Below are positions 15,745 through 17,291 of a DNA stretch of 17,291 nucleotides, in pieces (position 1 is the stretch's first letter; the number at the start of each line of letters is the position of its first letter). The DNA comes from Bacteroidales bacterium. GTDB taxonomy: Bacteria; Bacteroidota; Bacteroidia; Bacteroidales; UBA12077. The stretch is taken from assembly GCA_030635365.1 (NCBI GenBank), contig DAOVYZ010000012.1, forward strand, positions 1-17,291, given 5' to 3'. The notes beneath the pieces were generated by a model that saw only the letters and a list, made by a program, of their open reading frames with translations, searched no databases and was not told the origin of the DNA. Position numbers and translations under genes: made by a program.

Positions 15745-15821
15745 AGGCACTATATGGATTTCTTGATACCCTAACCCTAAAATTTAAACCCATTGGGCCT
15801 TCATTTATGAAGGCCTTTTTT
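15745..15821 (+). ncRNA. Possible small RNA or attenuator leader
   Basis: A plus-strand intrinsic terminator at 15796-15821 has no protein gene before it, since waaA points the other way. A TATACTTTTA sequence (15737-15746) resembling a -7 element could start a transcript of about 75 bases ending there; alternatively, transcription could come from near 15669. A six-codon frame (ATG at 15754, stop 15772-15774) lies inside but is not enriched for one amino acid. A competing CCC-ATT-GGG hairpin (15789-15797) overlaps the left terminator arm by two bases. I recognise no known RNA family. The rest of the 15527-15915 gap holds only the promoter elements listed. Confidence 0.3.
15796..15821 (+). terminator. 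Orphan plus-strand intrinsic terminator
   Basis: GGCCTTCA (15796-15803) and TGAAGGCC (15808-15815) form an 8-bp GC-containing stem with a 4-base loop, followed directly by six T residues. It is oriented on the plus strand, about 95 bases ahead of the next plus-strand gene and with no plus-strand gene before it. Confidence 0.75.
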
Positions 15822-15915
15822 ATTATAAAATTTTAATCATTTCATTTTAACATTTACAGATATTTTCCGTTCTTTAAATTGCTTATGTATATTTAAGCTT
15901 CTTAAATTGTATATT

Positions 15916-17291
15916 TTGCAAAAAACTATTCTACTTATATTGTTTATTCTAATTAGCCTGAGCCTAAGGCCACAGCAATTAAATAATCTTCGTACTAAAA
16001 CCTTATTTCCATTATCTGATACAATTACAATTGATACATTAACTATTGTTCCCGGCTCAGAGATCGCTTATACTAAAAAGAATGCGATTGTATCTGATTC
16101 TTTGTACACTATTGATTATGTAAAAAGAACAATTGTTTTATCTAAGCAGTTATTGGAGATGAAAAAAGGAATCGTTATTTCTTATCGTGTATTTCCGATC
16201 AACTTTTCTAAATCATTTTTTACCAGGAAAAAGGAAGAAACTAATATAGTAGGCCCGGTAATGGCTTATCCAAATAGGTATACCGGTATTGGCGGGGAAA
16301 GCTTTTTATTAGATAATCAATTAGATAAGAGGGGGAGTATTGCAAGAGGGATTACTGTTGGAAACAACCAGAATGCTGTTATAAATTCAAATTTAAATTT
16401 ACAGATATCAGGAAAAATTAATAACGAGATGTCTATTTTGGCAGTTATATCGGATGAAAATATTCCTATTCAACCCGATGGGAATTCACAGCAAATTCAG
16501 GATTTTGACAAAGTATTTATTCAGTTGTATAATGATAAAACTAAACTTATCGCCGGTGATTTTATGATTGATAAACCTACAGGTTATTTTATGAATATTA
16601 ATAAAAAAGCTCAAGGAGGTTTATTGAATAGTACATTTAATAGTAAAAAGAATAAATCAAATAGTGTTGAGACTACAATTGGGGGCGCAGTAACAAAAGG
16701 AAAATATTGCCGGAAAACTTTTAAAGGACAGGAAGGTAACCAGGGGCCATATAAATTAACAGGTTGCGAAAACGAGCAATACATTATTGTGTTAGCTGGA
16801 ACTGAGATGGTTTATATTAATGGTAGATTACAAACCAGGGGCAAAGAATATGATTATGTAATGGATTATAATACGGGTGAACTAACTTTTACTGCTAATA
16901 GACTAATAACAAAAGATTCGAGAATTGCAATTGAGTTTGAATATTCGGAAAGAAGTTATGCCCGATTTTTAATTTATAGTGCTAATGAAATAAAAATTGA
17001 TAGAGGTAAATTTTGGTTAAATATTTATTCTGAGCAGGATAGTAAAAATCAGTCTATAAATCAAGATTTAAGTAGTGAACAAAAACGCTTGCTCTCTGAT
17101 TCAGGAGATAATATTGAGAATGTGTTTGTTCCTAATGCTGATAGTGTTGGTTTTAGGAATGATTATGTATTGTATTTACATAAAGATACAATTGTAAATA
17201 ATGTGACATATGAAATATATGAATATTCTATTAATCCTGTCCAGGCCATTTACCGGGTTGGATTTAATTTGGTTGGAGAAGGTAGAGGAAA
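15916..17291 (+). CDS. Large surface/outer-membrane protein, 5' part (runs off window)
   Basis: An open frame continues without a stop to the window edge, giving about 458 codons of a longer protein. No in-frame ATG lies near the front; TTG at 15916 is the best start because it gives a signal peptide or membrane segment (MQKTILLILFILISLSL, residues 1-17). TTG at 15907 is an alternative. The visible part contains RGSIARGITVGNNQNAVINS (139-158), LNLQISGKI, then DENIPIQPDGNSQQIQDFDK (180-199) and LIAGDFMIDKPTGYFM, later VYINGRLQTRGKEYDYVMDY. This wording is familiar from very large conserved Bacteroidota proteins of unknown function that look like outer-membrane or surface proteins, but I cannot give a named family. 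Composition suggests a beta-rich exported protein. Function is unassigned. Confidence 0.75.
   Translation, partial: MQKTILLILFILISLSLRPQQLNNLRTKTLFPLSDTITIDTLTIVPGSEIAYTKKNAIVSDSLYTIDYVKRTIVLSKQLLEMKKGIVISYRVFPINFSKSFFTRKKEETNIVGPVMAYPNRYTGIGGESFLLDNQLDKRGSIARGITVGNNQNAVINSNLNLQISGKINNEMSILAVISDENIPIQPDGNSQQIQDFDKVFIQLYNDKTKLIAGDFMIDKPTGYFMNINKKAQGGLLNSTFNSKKNKSNSVETTIGGAVTKGKYCRKTFKGQEGNQGPYKLTGCENEQYIIVLAGTEMVYINGRLQTRGKEYDYVMDYNTGELTFTANRLITKDSRIAIEFEYSERSYARFLIYSANEIKIDRGKFWLNIYSEQDSKNQSINQDLSSEQKRLLSDSGDNIENVFVPNADSVGFRNDYVLYLHKDTIVNNVTYEIYEYSINPVQAIYRVGFNLVGEGRG

Noticed and set aside
15754..15774. Six-codon frame as an amino-acid attenuator leader peptide
   Set aside because: It encodes no run of a single amino acid and the downstream gene is not biosynthetic, so it is only mentioned as context for the terminator.
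1..17291. CRISPR array, tRNA/rRNA, insertion sequence or phage genes
   Set aside because: No regularly spaced direct repeats, RNA gene hallmarks, transposase motifs or phage structural genes were seen on either strand.

Overview
The window looks like chromosomal DNA of an AT-rich member of the Bacteroidota, most likely an anaerobic or facultative Bacteroidales/Marinilabiliales-type lineage. The signs are a secreted protein with a type IX secretion (T9SS) C-terminal sorting domain, an Oar-like TonB-dependent receptor, the absence of Shine-Dalgarno sequences, -7 elements of the TAnnTTTG type (one with a TTTG element 19 bases upstream), and a B12-dependent (class II) ribonucleotide reductase. 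The species cannot be named from the sequence. I saw no phage, transposase, CRISPR array, tRNA or rRNA.

Layout. 1-856: a Crp/Fnr-family regulator preceded by two adjacent perfect palindromes sharing the core TGATATATATCA. 853-2351 (minus): a two-gene MlaE-MlaF lipid-transport ABC operon, convergent with the regulator and lacking an adjacent MCE (MlaD) gene. 2489-3577 (plus): mannose-1-phosphate guanylyltransferase. 3578-3868: intergenic, with a textbook Bacteroidota promoter. 3869-6112 (plus): a large secreted TIM-barrel, glycoside-hydrolase-like protein with an inserted beta-sandwich and a T9SS tail, visibly richer in G+C than its neighbours. 6113-6497: two strong intrinsic terminators between convergent genes. 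6498-9086 (minus): class II ribonucleotide reductase. 9087-9501: non-coding, nothing recognised. 9502-14049 (minus): an Oar-like TonB-dependent receptor followed, after a strong terminator hairpin, by a secreted nucleotide pyrophosphatase/phosphodiesterase. 14276-15526 (minus): Kdo transferase WaaA. 15527-15915: a divergent promoter region with an orphan plus-strand terminator. 15916 to the end (plus): the 5' part of a large surface or outer-membrane protein of unknown function, apparently using a TTG start.

Most of these genes serve the cell envelope: phospholipid transport (MlaEF), GDP-mannose supply for surface glycans (ManC), lipid A-Kdo assembly (WaaA), an outer-membrane transporter with a phosphodiesterase partner, a T9SS-exported carbohydrate-active-like enzyme and a large surface protein. 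They are nevertheless mostly separate transcription units. The exceptions are the overlapping mlaE-mlaF pair and possibly the receptor/phosphodiesterase pair. The best leads are the double Fnr-like operator, the unrecognised T9SS enzyme with its long leader, and a possible small RNA or attenuator before the last gene. I did not find evidence for a wholly new multi-gene system.
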